A stretch of DNA of 64,000 nt from Aeromicrobium sp. Root344 (GCF_001425755.1 NZ_LMDH01000001.1:397222-461221); one strand, 5' to 3'. Counted from the first letter of the stretch, positions 11,376 through 19,413 are shown. Numbers and translations are program-made. The notes: generated from the sequence alone by a model not told the origin.

Positions 11376-12185
11376 TTACTCGTCCACTGGCCTAAAGACG
11401 ACGAACGAGATCTGCGACTGACCGATCGAGTTGCTCGCCACGTAGTACGCATGAGATCTGAAATCGCTGACAAAGCGGTGTGCCATCCGTATCGACACCG
11501 GAACCGTGAATTGAATCTTGAGCACCGGCGCCTCGATGTTCCGAGCATCCTCGGGTGGCATGGGGATCCCCATCAGCTCGAGCCCGTATTCGTGCTCGGT
11601 CACACCCGACTCGCGATCGACCCTGACGATGTGATCGGACTGATCGATGTAGTCGACGTCGTTCACTTTGATGATCGGCTTGTCGAAGTCTCTGTTAGCC
11701 AATGGAACCTCAGCGATAAACGTCATCGCGAGGCCCTGCTCCTTGGTCGGATAACGAAGGAATGTCGTCTGCCTGGCGACTGGTCGGCCAGCGCCCGTGG
11801 AGTACAGGAGTTCGGCAGCAATTTCCTCCCACCCTCCCTTATCTGCCCAATCGCGGACAGTACGCTCCGCCGCGTGCATGAGTACCCCGGTGGACTTCAA
11901 TCGGGCCTCGCACGAAACTTCTTCGATCAACAATGACCAGGCACCTGCTTGCTGACCTCGAGACGAGCTGACGGCTGCTCTTTGCAGCTCGCCTCGGAGT
12001 GTTTCGTAGGCGCGCTGAACGTCGCCGCGACCGAGCATTTCAGCAAGAATCGGCTGCTTACTCATCTTCGCTGGCGACAAGACTCCCTTCGTGCCGCGCA
12101 GCTTTTTGAGTGCTGCTGCCAGTTGCCTGATGTCACTATCGCCGCTCACTTTCTTAGGCTGCCATGCAACTTCCTCTCCTTTCAC
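11376..12185 (-). CDS. Unrecognised protein of the integrated element (start uncertain)
   Basis: A soluble protein of about 269 residues. The N-terminal part is basic and helical (SDIRQLAAALKKLRG), with a central helical region (HAAERTVRDWADKGGWEEI). The C-terminal half is predicted to be beta-rich and ends in SQISFVVFRPVDE. No family is recognised. The start is unclear: GTG codons at 12185 and 12149 and a TTG at 12230 are in frame, while the best ribosome site (AAAGGAGAGG, just after 12185) points at an ATG in another frame that stops after three codons. The gene diverges from the small-gene cluster starting at 12264. Confidence 0.6.
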   Translation of the reverse strand: MKGEEVAWQPKKVSGDSDIRQLAAALKKLRGTKGVLSPAKMSKQPILAEMLGRGDVQRAYETLRGELQRAAVSSSRGQQAGAWSLLIEEVSCEARLKSTGVLMHAAERTVRDWADKGGWEEIAAELLYSTGAGRPVARQTTFLRYPTKEQGLAMTFIAEVPLANRDFDKPIIKVNDVDYIDQSDHIVRVDRESGVTEHEYGLELMGIPMPPEDARNIEAPVLKIQFTVPVSIRMAHRFVSDFRSHAYYVASNSIGQSQISFVVFRPVDE

Positions 12186-12263
12186 GACATCGCGTCGCGT
12201 TCCTACATTCGATTCATGATCTCGCCACAACGACGAGAGACATCAGATGGAAGGAATCAGCTC

Positions 12264-12383
12264 ATGAACGAACTCGAGGGCTCCGCTCCCGACTCGATCG
12301 CGTACGTCGAGGTCGACACACCTTGGTTCAGCCGTGAGTGGCTTCTCGACCATCCTGATTTCCCGCTGAGCCCGAACGCCTAG
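12264..12383 (+). CDS. Small unrecognised protein (39 residues)
   Basis: An ATG preceded by GGAAGGAA at good spacing opens a 39-codon frame (MNELEGSAPDSIAYV and onward) ending in TAG at 12383. The protein is acidic with several tryptophans and prolines (TPWFSREWLLDHPDFPL). It is the first gene of a string of very small plus-strand genes. It may be element-specific; no homologue is known to me. Confidence 0.5.
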   Translation: MNELEGSAPDSIAYVEVDTPWFSREWLLDHPDFPLSPNA

Positions 12384-12429
12384 GTCCGGCTCAACTCACC
12401 CGCTACAAGACCACAACCGGAGGAAGATC

Positions 12430-12732
12430 ATGAACGAACTTCAACGCTGGGCGGCAGGAACGTCCAGCATTGTGCCGAGTAAGGATGAGCGGCAGCACAA
12501 CCGCGCCGTCGCCAACCTCGTGCGAGAGACCAAGTTCGCCGGCCTCAAGGTAGACGCTGAAGCGGCACTCACCGGCCGCATCATGGAGCGGGCGGTCGAC
12601 ATCGACCAGTACCGCAAGAGCCTGGCCGGGAACGACGAGACGCTGAACATGGTACTGACCCGCATCGAGCTCGGCTTCGTCGAGAAGGCCCAGCGGGTGC
12701 AGAAGAACTTCGGCTCGGAGTTCCCGCTGTGA
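12430..12732 (+). CDS. Small soluble protein of the element (100 residues)
   Basis: The ATG follows GGAGGAAG by four bases. The product is a mostly helical, charged protein (MNELQRWAAGTSS start; LVRETKFAGLKVDAEAALT in the middle). It shares the first four residues MNEL with the preceding 39-residue protein. The stop overlaps the GTG of the next gene, so the small membrane-protein genes are co-translated with it. No domain is recognised; it may work at the membrane with its downstream partners. Confidence 0.65.
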   Translation: MNELQRWAAGTSSIVPSKDERQHNRAVANLVRETKFAGLKVDAEAALTGRIMERAVDIDQYRKSLAGNDETLNMVLTRIELGFVEKAQRVQKNFGSEFPL

Positions 12733-12992
12733 CCGGCCTGATCCTCGCGCTCGTTGCTGGCAGCATCCTGGGCCAGGCGGTTACGGCCATCCTGCGCAGA
12801 TTCCGTCGGGACAAGCTGGTAGCGGTCGTCAACGATCTGTTGGACGAGGATCGCGACCACATCGCGATCAACTTCGCGGCGCACCTCGATCACATGCGCT
12901 CGCAGGTCAGCAGTTTCGCTGACGAGCTGGCTGGTGATGACGTCTTGCTCCGCGAGCGGCTGCGCATGTTCGAGGGCGGCGATCGTTCATGA
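12729..12992 (+). CDS. Small single-span membrane protein of the element
   Basis: Starts with GTG at 12729 overlapping the previous stop by four bases. Of 87 residues, the first about 20 form a hydrophobic anchor (MTGLILALVAGSILGQAVTA), followed by a basic stretch RRFRRDK and a charged, probably cytoplasmic helical tail. The stop overlaps the next ATG by four bases. The arrangement resembles small accessory membrane proteins of conjugative elements, but no specific family is recognised. Confidence 0.65.
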   Translation: MTGLILALVAGSILGQAVTAILRRFRRDKLVAVVNDLLDEDRDHIAINFAAHLDHMRSQVSSFADELAGDDVLLRERLRMFEGGDRS

Positions 12993-13192
12993 CCGCGCTC
13001 TTCATTGTGTTGTTCTCGGCCGTTCTGGTCTTGGCCATCGCCGGATGCCTTGCCGCCGAGAGTGAGCAGCGGGGGAAGAATCTGCACTCTCGTCAGCAGA
13101 ACGCTGCGCAGGCGATCGACGACGAGTATCGGCAGGCGAAGCGCTCCATGAACGACGCGGCGGATCAGTCGTGGCGAAACATCATCGAGTGA
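12989..13192 (+). CDS. Small membrane-anchored or lipoprotein-like protein
   Basis: 67 residues beginning at an ATG that overlaps the previous stop (ATGA). A hydrophobic segment (ALFIVLFSAVLVLAIAGC) ends in a lipobox-like I-A-G-C, but the N-terminus lacks the usual positive charges, so it may simply be a membrane anchor. The rest is hydrophilic and helical. It belongs to the same coupled cluster as its neighbours. Confidence 0.6.
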   Translation: MTALFIVLFSAVLVLAIAGCLAAESEQRGKNLHSRQQNAAQAIDDEYRQAKRSMNDAADQSWRNIIE

Positions 13193-13194
13193 TC

Positions 13195-13377
13195 ATGTCC
13201 GATTCCAGCCGTGGCGTAGGCGAGCGCATCGTGAACTTCTGCATCGGTGCGCTCGTCTGCGCCATCTGCCTCACACTCGCTTCCAACCTCATCAAATCGC
13301 TCTGGCCGTGGCTCCTCATCCTGAGTATTGGAGCTGTCACAGTTGCTGTCTATCGATGGCGAATTCGGCGCTGGTAG
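13195..13377 (+). CDS. Small two-span membrane protein
   Basis: An ATG at 13195, two bases after the previous stop, gives 60 residues: a short polar start (MSDSSRGVGERI), one hydrophobic helix (FCIGALVCAICLTLASNL), a second (WPWLLILSIGAVTVAVY) and a basic end RWRIRRW. The topology suggests a hairpin in the membrane with both ends inside. It is the last gene of the small-protein cluster; the function is unknown. Confidence 0.55.
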   Translation: MSDSSRGVGERIVNFCIGALVCAICLTLASNLIKSLWPWLLILSIGAVTVAVYRWRIRRW

Positions 13378-13426
13378 TCCAGATGATTCGGCCTTCCGCT
13401 CCCTGCTGTACTTTTCACAATCTCCA

Positions 13427-13482
13427 TTGACCGTTGCATGAATGCAGCGCATAGTCGTAGCAGACCGTTGCACAAATGCAAC
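13427..13482 (+). promoter_or_regulatory. Promoter with two GTTGCA-N4-TGCAAC operators before the transfer operon
   Basis: A TTGACC -35 (13427-13432) and CATAGT -10 (13450-13455) are separated by 17 bases. Operator 1 (13433-13448, GTTGCATGAATGCAGC) fills that spacer. Operator 2 (13467-13482, GTTGCACAAATGCAAC) is a perfect dyad 34 bases further on. Nearly the same site recurs reversed at 18274-18289 before the XRE gene, so the XRE protein is the likely repressor. Confidence 0.75.
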
Positions 13483-13531
13483 ATGCGTCGCCAACACCAA
13501 TTCACCCACTTCGAAAGGAGGTCTATTTCCT

Positions 13532-13711
13532 ATGCCCAAAAACAAGTCACCCCGTCGAGGACGCGAGCGCCGACTGCGCATTCGCTCAGAGCTGCGCTCC
13601 CGACCCGACCTCCAGAAGATCGCGCTCACCGTCCAGGCACTCGCCGTCGCTCAAGCCGAAAAGGAAGCACAGGCACAAGCGGAAGCCGCCGAGAAGGAAG
13701 GTCAGTCATGA
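13532..13711 (+). CDS. Small basic coiled-coil protein, first gene of the transfer operon
   Basis: The ATG at 13532 follows AAAGGAGG by ten bases; upstream in-frame codons lie inside the operator region and are therefore unlikely starts. The 59 residues begin with a very basic stretch (MPKNKSPRRGRERRLRIRSE) and end with an alanine/glutamate/glutamine-rich heptad-like helix. The stop overlaps the start of the coupling ATPase gene by four bases. Basic small proteins at this position could bind DNA or the ATPase; no family is recognised. Confidence 0.65.
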   Translation: MPKNKSPRRGRERRLRIRSELRSRPDLQKIALTVQALAVAQAEKEAQAQAEAAEKEGQS

Positions 13712-15813
13712 GTGCGTCAACTCCCTTCATCTGGACACGTCTTCTCATACCGTCACCAATTTCGATCGATGCAGCTCGTGCGGCACTGGCAGCACTCGCC
13801 GGTCTCAGCGGCCAGCCGCGACTGGTACTCGAAGCAACTGGTCGAGACAAGGTCGTCTCGTGGAAGCTCGGTGCCCAGGTCAGCGATACGCCTCGGGTGT
13901 TGCGAGCCTTGTCGTCGCAACTGCCCGACCTGCGTCACGAGCGCATGCCCTTCACGCTCGACGGCCTCCGCGTCGATACCGCCGCCAGGCTACGCGTTCG
14001 CGGCGACCGCGACGAACCGCTCAATCACGACGCGATCGAGGCGACGACGCGCGGGGTGCTCGGCGTCCTCGCTAGCACCCGCAAGGCCGAGTTGGTGTTC
14101 ATGCAACTCATCCTCGGCCCTCGTCATCGCCCGTCGCGTCCGCTGCCCTCAACCCGCAAAGCCACGACTAAGCATCAGGAGCATGGCTTCGCCTGTGAGG
14201 TGCGCATCGGCGCATCGACCTCCGATCCGGCTCGCTCTCGAAGCCTGATCGAGGGCGTCGTCGGAGCACTGCGACAGCTCGAAGCACCGAGCCTCCGTCT
14301 GCAGGTCAGTCGCGCGTCCATTCATGGATTCTCTGAAGCGCGCAGCCCGCTCATGTGGTCAAACCGACTCAGCCTGAGCGACCTCGTCGCGCTGACCGGC
14401 TGGCCGGTTGCAGCGAAGACTGCGGACCAACTGCCCGGAGTTCCATCCCCTCACCCACGTCTGCTCTCACCCAGCAAACAGGTCGCGACGAGCGGCCGGA
14501 TCATCGGGTTCACCCCAACCTCGCCACGTCGACCAATTGCGATCTCAGTGAACGCCTCCCTCGCGCATTTTCGAGCCCTGGGGCCGACAGGCTCAGGAAA
14601 ATCTACGCTCGCAATAGGGCTTGCGCTTCAGGACATCGCCGCCAATCGCAGCACCGTGGTGATCGATCCGAAGGGTGACGCAATCGACGCCATCCTGGCG
14701 CGCGTCGACAATGCCAGCCTCGATCGGATCGTTGTCATCGACGCCCGTGATCAGATGCCGGTCGGACTCAACCCGCTCGCCAACCCGCACGATCCCGACC
14801 TCACTGCCGATGCTCTGCTGGCGATGTTCCGCTCGCTCTACGGCGACAACTGGCTCCCTCGTACCCATGAGCTTCTCCAGGCTTGCCTCATCGCCCTCGC
14901 GCGTCGCGGCGACGCCTCGATCGCCATGTTGCCGCTGATGCTTACGAACAACGGTTTCCGGCGTTCAATCGTCGGGCGGGTCAGTAAGGATGATCCGATC
15001 GGACTCGGCGCGTACTGGTCGTTCTTCAACGCCATCTCAGAAGCCGAGAGACAACAGACCATCACGCCGCTTCTCCGGCGACTTCGTCCCATCCTGATGC
15101 GACCAAGCATCCGTGGCATCTTCGGTCAGCGCCGTCCCAAGTTCGACATCGCCGATGTCTTCACCAAGCGCCGCGTGCTCCTCGTCAATCTCGCCAAAAG
15201 TTCGGTAGGGCCAGACGCAGCAGCTCTTCTGGGATCAATCGTCAATTCTGAGTTGTGGACGGCCGCCCAGAGTCGGAGCGAGCAGTCCGAAACCTCCCGC
15301 CATCCCGTCATGGTGCACATCGACGAAGTGCAGGATTACCTGCGTCTGCCAGGCGATCTTGGCGACGCTCTGGCCACTGCTCGAGGGAGGGGCATCGGCT
15401 ACTCGCTCTACCATCAGCATCTCGACCAACTACCGTCTGCGCTGCATCACGCCATCATGGCGAACGCTCGATCACAGGCATTCTTTGCGCTGCCGCACGG
15501 TGATGCGCGCCAGATCGCCGCCACCACACGAGGTCAGCTGGTCGCCGAAGACTTCGAATCACTGCCGGCCTTCTCGGCCTACGCCAACATCCTGCACGGC
15601 AACCAGCACCCCGGCTGGGTCAGCGTTCGCACCGAGCCTCTGCCGCCTCCCGTCCGCGATCCAGAGTCAGTCCGGGCTCGATCTCGTGCCACCTACGGCC
15701 AGTCCCTCGACGACATCGAAGCCGACCTGCTCAACCTGATCGAACCGCCGACGTCCAGCAATGAATCGTTCGGTCGCAGCCGTCGTCGTCCGTCAGATGG
15801 AGAGCTGTCATGA
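13708..15813 (+). CDS. TraG/VirD4-type coupling ATPase (TraM-recognition domain family)
   Basis: A 701-residue ATPase expected to feed DNA to a conjugation machine. Walker A GPTGSGKST lies at about 292-300, Walker B VVIDPKGD near 316, and a second acidic box HIDEVQDY near 536, in the order typical of type IV coupling proteins. The N-terminal about 280 residues are an element-specific region without clear membrane spans, so it may be a soluble or peripherally bound form. The start MSASTPFIW was chosen because it overlaps the preceding stop (ATGA). The gene is coupled by a four-base overlap to the replication-relaxation gene, which supports a role in mobilisation. Confidence 0.85.
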   Translation: MSASTPFIWTRLLIPSPISIDAARAALAALAGLSGQPRLVLEATGRDKVVSWKLGAQVSDTPRVLRALSSQLPDLRHERMPFTLDGLRVDTAARLRVRGDRDEPLNHDAIEATTRGVLGVLASTRKAELVFMQLILGPRHRPSRPLPSTRKATTKHQEHGFACEVRIGASTSDPARSRSLIEGVVGALRQLEAPSLRLQVSRASIHGFSEARSPLMWSNRLSLSDLVALTGWPVAAKTADQLPGVPSPHPRLLSPSKQVATSGRIIGFTPTSPRRPIAISVNASLAHFRALGPTGSGKSTLAIGLALQDIAANRSTVVIDPKGDAIDAILARVDNASLDRIVVIDARDQMPVGLNPLANPHDPDLTADALLAMFRSLYGDNWLPRTHELLQACLIALARRGDASIAMLPLMLTNNGFRRSIVGRVSKDDPIGLGAYWSFFNAISEAERQQTITPLLRRLRPILMRPSIRGIFGQRRPKFDIADVFTKRRVLLVNLAKSSVGPDAAALLGSIVNSELWTAAQSRSEQSETSRHPVMVHIDEVQDYLRLPGDLGDALATARGRGIGYSLYHQHLDQLPSALHHAIMANARSQAFFALPHGDARQIAATTRGQLVAEDFESLPAFSAYANILHGNQHPGWVSVRTEPLPPPVRDPESVRARSRATYGQSLDDIEADLLNLIEPPTSSNESFGRSRRRPSDGELS

Positions 15814-16760
15814 CGAACTACACACCAGGAACAGGCCTTCCGTTCGCCCTTCCGCTCGGCTCCGACGCTGACCCGGTATCCGCGCAGGTCGGACGCGAAT
15901 TCCGAGGCCTTAACGGGCCGAATACTCCGGCGACTTCGTCCCCGGAGATGACTCCAAGCAGACGCCGCCGTCGTGTCGATGCCGACGTCTTGGCACGTAT
16001 CGCCGACGCCATGCCGGAGCGTGATTGGGACGTGCTGCGCCGCATCTCTGAGCACCGCTACTTGACCACGCACCAAGTCCAAGCCTTCGTCTTCACCACC
16101 CACAGCAGTGCCGAGTCAGCTGCCCGAACAGCGCGGCACGTGCTTCAGCGATTGGAGCGCAATGCCCTCATACGGATGGTGACCCGGCGCATCGGCGGGG
16201 CTCGTTCAGGCAGTGCGGCACGCGTCTGGCAATTGGCTCCCGCCGGTGCCCGCTTGCTTCGTGATGACGGCGCAGCCCAGCGCACCCACGAACCGTCACT
16301 TCGCTTCCTCGCCCACTGCCTGGCCGTGGCGGACGTCCACCTCGGCGCGCTGGCACTCAGCGACCTCGACCAGGTTCAACAGGTTCGCGTGCAGACCGAG
16401 CCGGACTGTTGGCGACGCTACGTCGGCATCGGCGGCGAACCCAGATGGCTCCAACCAGATCTCGCAGCCGTGGTCGATCTGACTGACTTTTCCGACCGCT
16501 GGTTCATAGAGGTGGACTTGGGCAGCGAGTCCATCCCAACTTTGCTAAAAAAGGCAGGCCAGTACGAGGCTTATCGAGCCAGTGGAATTGAGCAGCAAGA
16601 GCACGGCGCATTCCCGCTAGTGCTCTGGATGTTCAGCCGACCAGACCGAGCCGACAAACTGCGCGCCGCCATTCTGCGCTCACCCCGCCTGACGCCGGAG
16701 CTGTACCGCTACGCCACAGCAGACACGTTCTTCGCCGCCATGAAGGAGCCGCTCTCATGA
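15810..16760 (+). CDS. Replication-relaxation family protein
   Basis: A 316-residue protein of the Replic_Relax type found on actinobacterial plasmids and integrative elements. Its winged-helix-like region appears at about residues 65-125 (LRRISEHRYLTTHQVQAF; ARHVLQRLERNALI), followed by a putative nuclease-like region with FIEVDLGSES and a conserved acidic stretch. It is thought to help relax or initiate DNA during replication or transfer, but the biochemistry is poorly known. Four-base overlaps join it to the coupling ATPase upstream and the methyltransferase downstream. The length is normal. Confidence 0.85.
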   Translation: MTNYTPGTGLPFALPLGSDADPVSAQVGREFRGLNGPNTPATSSPEMTPSRRRRRVDADVLARIADAMPERDWDVLRRISEHRYLTTHQVQAFVFTTHSSAESAARTARHVLQRLERNALIRMVTRRIGGARSGSAARVWQLAPAGARLLRDDGAAQRTHEPSLRFLAHCLAVADVHLGALALSDLDQVQQVRVQTEPDCWRRYVGIGGEPRWLQPDLAAVVDLTDFSDRWFIEVDLGSESIPTLLKKAGQYEAYRASGIEQQEHGAFPLVLWMFSRPDRADKLRAAILRSPRLTPELYRYATADTFFAAMKEPLS

Positions 16761-17752
16761 GTGCCTCCACCATTCCTCGCAACCAGATCCTTACCGGCGA
16801 TGCACTCGACCGATTGCGCTCCCTGCCAGACAAATCGATCGACAGTGTGGTGACCAGCCCGCCGTACTTCCGACTTCGCAATTACGGCGTCAGCGGTCAG
16901 CTCGGCCTTGAGCCGCACATCACCGATTGGGTGGGCGAACTGCGCACGGTTATGAAAGAGATCGCCCGTGTCCTCGTACCAACTGGCAGTGTTTGGCTGA
17001 ATCTCGGCGACAGCTTCAGCACTCGCGTCAAAGAGGGTGCCCCACGCAAGAGCCTCTTGTTCGGCCCCGAACGTCTGGCGCTGGCACTCATCGATGACGG
17101 CTGGACGATCCGCAACAAGATCGTCTGGGCGAAGACCACCAACGTGCCGTCGAGCGTTACCGATCGATTCAGCACCCACTACGAAGTCGTCTACCTGTTA
17201 ACCCGATCAGTCAGGTACTACTTTGACCTCGACAGCCTGCGCCTTCCTCACACCAGCCGTCCGCCCAAGCCCCGCGACGTCGCCGCCACGAGATCGCGCC
17301 CCGCATGGCTCGGCCCCAACAGCGATGGTGACAGCGGTCTGGCGGCGCTGCACGCCCGAGGTATTCAAGGCCACCCCCTCGGCAAGAACCCTGGCGACGT
17401 CTGGCGATTGGGCGTCAGTCAGTTCCGAGGCGCGCACTTCGCCACGTTCCCCGAGACGCTAGCCAAACGAATGGTCGAAGCCGGAACACCACGCATGCGT
17501 TGCAGTCAGTGCCGCGCCCCGTGGACACGTCGACTCATTCGCGAAGGGGACACCGCTCGTCGCACTCCCCCGCGTCCAACCTGTACGTGCGACGCGAAAG
17601 CTGAGCCGGGTCTCGTTCTCGATCCCTTCATTGGATCAGGGACGACGGCCATCACCGCCGCCAGGCTTGGCCGCGACTGGCTCGGCGTCGAGCTCAACCC
17701 GGAGTTCGTCGACCTTGCGACCACCCGCATCCACGACGCACTACACCGCTGA
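16757..17752 (+). CDS. Orphan site-specific DNA methyltransferase (beta-type motif order)
   Basis: A 331-residue methyltransferase with the catalytic SPPY at about residues 33-36 and the SAM-binding DPFIGSGTT at about 288-296, so the catalytic motif precedes the cofactor motif. SPPY favours N4-cytosine methylation, although N6-adenine is possible. A Cys pair CSQC and a later CTC (about 245-280) could bind zinc. No cognate endonuclease gene is next to it, so it is either a guard that protects the element from restriction on entry or a regulator of transfer. It is coupled by four bases to the replication-relaxation gene. Confidence 0.9.
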   Translation: MSASTIPRNQILTGDALDRLRSLPDKSIDSVVTSPPYFRLRNYGVSGQLGLEPHITDWVGELRTVMKEIARVLVPTGSVWLNLGDSFSTRVKEGAPRKSLLFGPERLALALIDDGWTIRNKIVWAKTTNVPSSVTDRFSTHYEVVYLLTRSVRYYFDLDSLRLPHTSRPPKPRDVAATRSRPAWLGPNSDGDSGLAALHARGIQGHPLGKNPGDVWRLGVSQFRGAHFATFPETLAKRMVEAGTPRMRCSQCRAPWTRRLIREGDTARRTPPRPTCTCDAKAEPGLVLDPFIGSGTTAITAARLGRDWLGVELNPEFVDLATTRIHDALHR

Positions 17753-17886
17753 TGCAGATCAGCAGGCCTTGTCGGGGGCCTGCGACCGTCACCGTGAAGG
17801 CATCCAGCTTTCGCCGGTCGCACCACCCCGAGAAGGTGTCCGAGCATCCATTGCTCGGGCCAAACCTCAGGAAGGAGGACAGGCAC
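17753..17886 (+). other. Gap between methyltransferase and ribbon-helix-helix genes
   Basis: This 134-base stretch holds the ribosome site of the 17887 gene and no other convincing gene, promoter or repeat. Confidence 0.4.
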
Positions 17887-18153
17887 ATGAAAACCCTCGC
17901 TATCCGACTCGAGGACGAGCAGCACGCTCGTATCTCGATTCTGGCCAAGCTCGCCAACGTGTCGGTCACGGACGCCATCCGCGACGCCATCAACACGCAC
18001 ATCGAGAAGCTGGCCGCGGATCCCGAAGTCTCTGCCAAGGCGGAATCGCTGACCGCAGAGATCGAACGGGACGCCGCCGAACAGCGCAGCGCCATCGCTG
18101 CATTGTTTGGAGGCGACAAGCCGGCCTCCCGGGCCAGGCAGCAGAAGGGCTGA
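17887..18153 (+). CDS. Ribbon-helix-helix (CopG/Arc-like) DNA-binding protein
   Basis: The ATG follows AAGGAGG at 7-8 bases. The 88 residues begin with a beta strand and two helices of ribbon-helix-helix type (MKTLAIRLEDEQHARISIL; then NVSVTDAIRDAINTHI), continuing in a charged helical tail. Such proteins act as antitoxins, plasmid copy regulators or relaxosome accessory factors. No toxin partner is visible next to it, so a role as a transfer or partition regulator is more likely than a toxin-antitoxin pair. A strong hairpin follows. Confidence 0.8.
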   Translation: MKTLAIRLEDEQHARISILAKLANVSVTDAIRDAINTHIEKLAADPEVSAKAESLTAEIERDAAEQRSAIAALFGGDKPASRARQQKG

Positions 18154-18176
18154 CGTACGCACGTCGCCTGCTCCTC

Positions 18177-18221
18177 GTGGGGAGCCAGATCGAGCCACAT
18201 GGTGACTCTCTGGCTCCCCAC
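18177..18221 (+). terminator. Strong hairpin ending the transfer operon
   Basis: A perfect 13-bp stem GTGGGGAGCCAGA/TCTGGCTCCCCAC (18177-18189 and 18209-18221) with a 19-base loop, 23 bases after the 18153 stop. It has no T-run, but the strength and position suit an actinobacterial terminator. Confidence 0.65.
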
Positions 18222-18273
18222 ACGAACCTCTAAATAAGGCTGCCCTTCCAGACAATTTCACAACAATTTGGGT

Positions 18274-18303
18274 GATGCATTCATGCAACAAAGGGCGTAA
18301 AAT
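18274..18303 (+). promoter_or_regulatory. Operator and -10 box of the XRE repressor gene
   Basis: GATGCATTCATGCAAC (18274-18289) is the reverse complement of operator 1 at 13433-13448, with 15 of 16 bases identical. It covers the place where the -35 of a TAAAAT -10 (18298-18303) would be. This suggests autoregulation by the XRE protein encoded at 18340. Confidence 0.7.
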
Positions 18304-18339
18304 AGGGATAGGAAAACGAACCAAATACTGGAGAACAAA

Positions 18340-18726
18340 ATGGACAAGAAGCAAGCTCAGGCACTCGGGAAACTATTACGGCTATCGAGAGAGAAGGCCG
18401 GACTATCAGGCCGAGAACTCGCCGATCGGAGTGGCATGGCTGCCTCAAACGTCCTTCGCCTTGAACAAGGAACGATCGCCAACCCGCGACCTGAAACCTT
18501 GAAGTCCTTGGCCGACGTTCTCGACCTCGACTTGTCGGACCTCTACGCAGCAGCGGGTTACATCCAGCCAGAGGGCCTGCCGAGTTTCGCCCCCTATCTG
18601 CGGAGTAAGTACAGCGGTCTTCCCGCCAGCGCCCAGCGCGAACTCGAAACCAGCTTCGCCAAGATCGCCGCCAAACACGGATACGACCCGAATGGACCTC
18701 AGCCCGGCGAGGACGAAACCGAGTAA
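18340..18726 (+). CDS. XRE-family repressor (ImmR-like)
   Basis: A 128-residue helix-turn-helix regulator, with the HTH at about residues 10-62 (SGRELADRSGMAASNVLRLEQ), then a linker and a helical, charged C-terminal part that may dimerise or contact a protease. A TGGAGAAC ribosome site precedes the ATG. The gene is followed 39 bases later by an ImmA/IrrE peptidase, the same order as repressor and antirepressor in ICEBs1-type elements. Operator-like dyads precede this gene and the transfer operon, so it probably represses both (inference). Confidence 0.85.
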   Translation: MDKKQAQALGKLLRLSREKAGLSGRELADRSGMAASNVLRLEQGTIANPRPETLKSLADVLDLDLSDLYAAAGYIQPEGLPSFAPYLRSKYSGLPASAQRELETSFAKIAAKHGYDPNGPQPGEDETE

Positions 18727-18765
18727 TGACAACCAACTAATCAGCCACTGCGAAAGGAGGCTCCC

Positions 18766-19413
18766 ATGACAACAACCACATCATCACCACTTACGAGCCT
18801 CCGAGCCTTAGTGCCGCACCGCATCGTCGAATTCGGCGAAGCGCTTCAAATCGCTGAACAACAGGCCCGACGACTCATCGACCTAATCGCAGACGTTGAC
18901 GGCGTCAACGAACTGCACATCGCTCGCATGCCACGCATCAAGATCGTTCGCGAGGACTTGCCCGTCTCCGGCATGAGCTACTGGAACGGACAGCAGTGGG
19001 TCATCGCGCTCTCTCGAAACGAGAGTCAGACGCGGCAACGATTCACGCTCCTGCACGAGTTCAAACACATCGTCGATCACGGCTCAACAGCGCGCCTTTA
19101 TCCAGGCAACAAACGCCAGTCCGGTGAACAACAGGCTGAAGCTGCCGCCGACTACTTCGCAGGCTGCGCGCTCGTTGGCAAACGTGAACTCAAATCCGCA
19201 TGGGGCAATCGCATCCAGCGGGTTGAAGACCTAGCCCACCACTTCAATGTCAGTTTCGAAGCCATCCGCGTTCGCCTGGCTCAAACAGGCCTCGACGTCG
19301 TCGCAGACAAACTCCCAACACCACGATGTGCCCGACCAGTTTCGACCCCTCGCTATCAGGTGCAGCGCTTCCGCACTGCCCGCCCGCGCTACGCACAAAG
19401 GAGATACGCATGA
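18766..19413 (+). CDS. ImmA/IrrE-type metallopeptidase (antirepressor)
   Basis: A 215-residue cytosolic zinc protease with HEFKH at residues 97-101 and a downstream glutamate-rich helix (QQAEAAADYFAGCALV), matching the ImmA/IrrE (DUF955) fold. An AAAGGAGG ribosome site precedes the ATG. In ICEBs1 and related elements the partner protease cleaves the ImmR repressor after DNA damage or quorum signals. The adjacency here to an XRE repressor supports the same job, but no signal input is visible. The arginine-rich C-terminus (RPRYAQRRYA) is unusual. The stop overlaps the recombinase ATG by four bases, tying excision to antirepression. Confidence 0.88.
   Translation: MTTTTSSPLTSLRALVPHRIVEFGEALQIAEQQARRLIDLIADVDGVNELHIARMPRIKIVREDLPVSGMSYWNGQQWVIALSRNESQTRQRFTLLHEFKHIVDHGSTARLYPGNKRQSGEQQAEAAADYFAGCALVGKRELKSAWGNRIQRVEDLAHHFNVSFEAIRVRLAQTGLDVVADKLPTPRCARPVSTPRYQVQRFRTARPRYAQRRYA

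Noticed and set aside
12160..12175. A possible fourth TGCAAC operator half-site upstream of the 11376-12230 gene
   Set aside because: The other arm of the dyad is absent (TAGGCT instead of GTTGCA).
17887..18153. Toxin-antitoxin pair based on the ribbon-helix-helix protein
   Set aside because: No small toxin-like gene adjoins it; a terminator-like hairpin follows directly.
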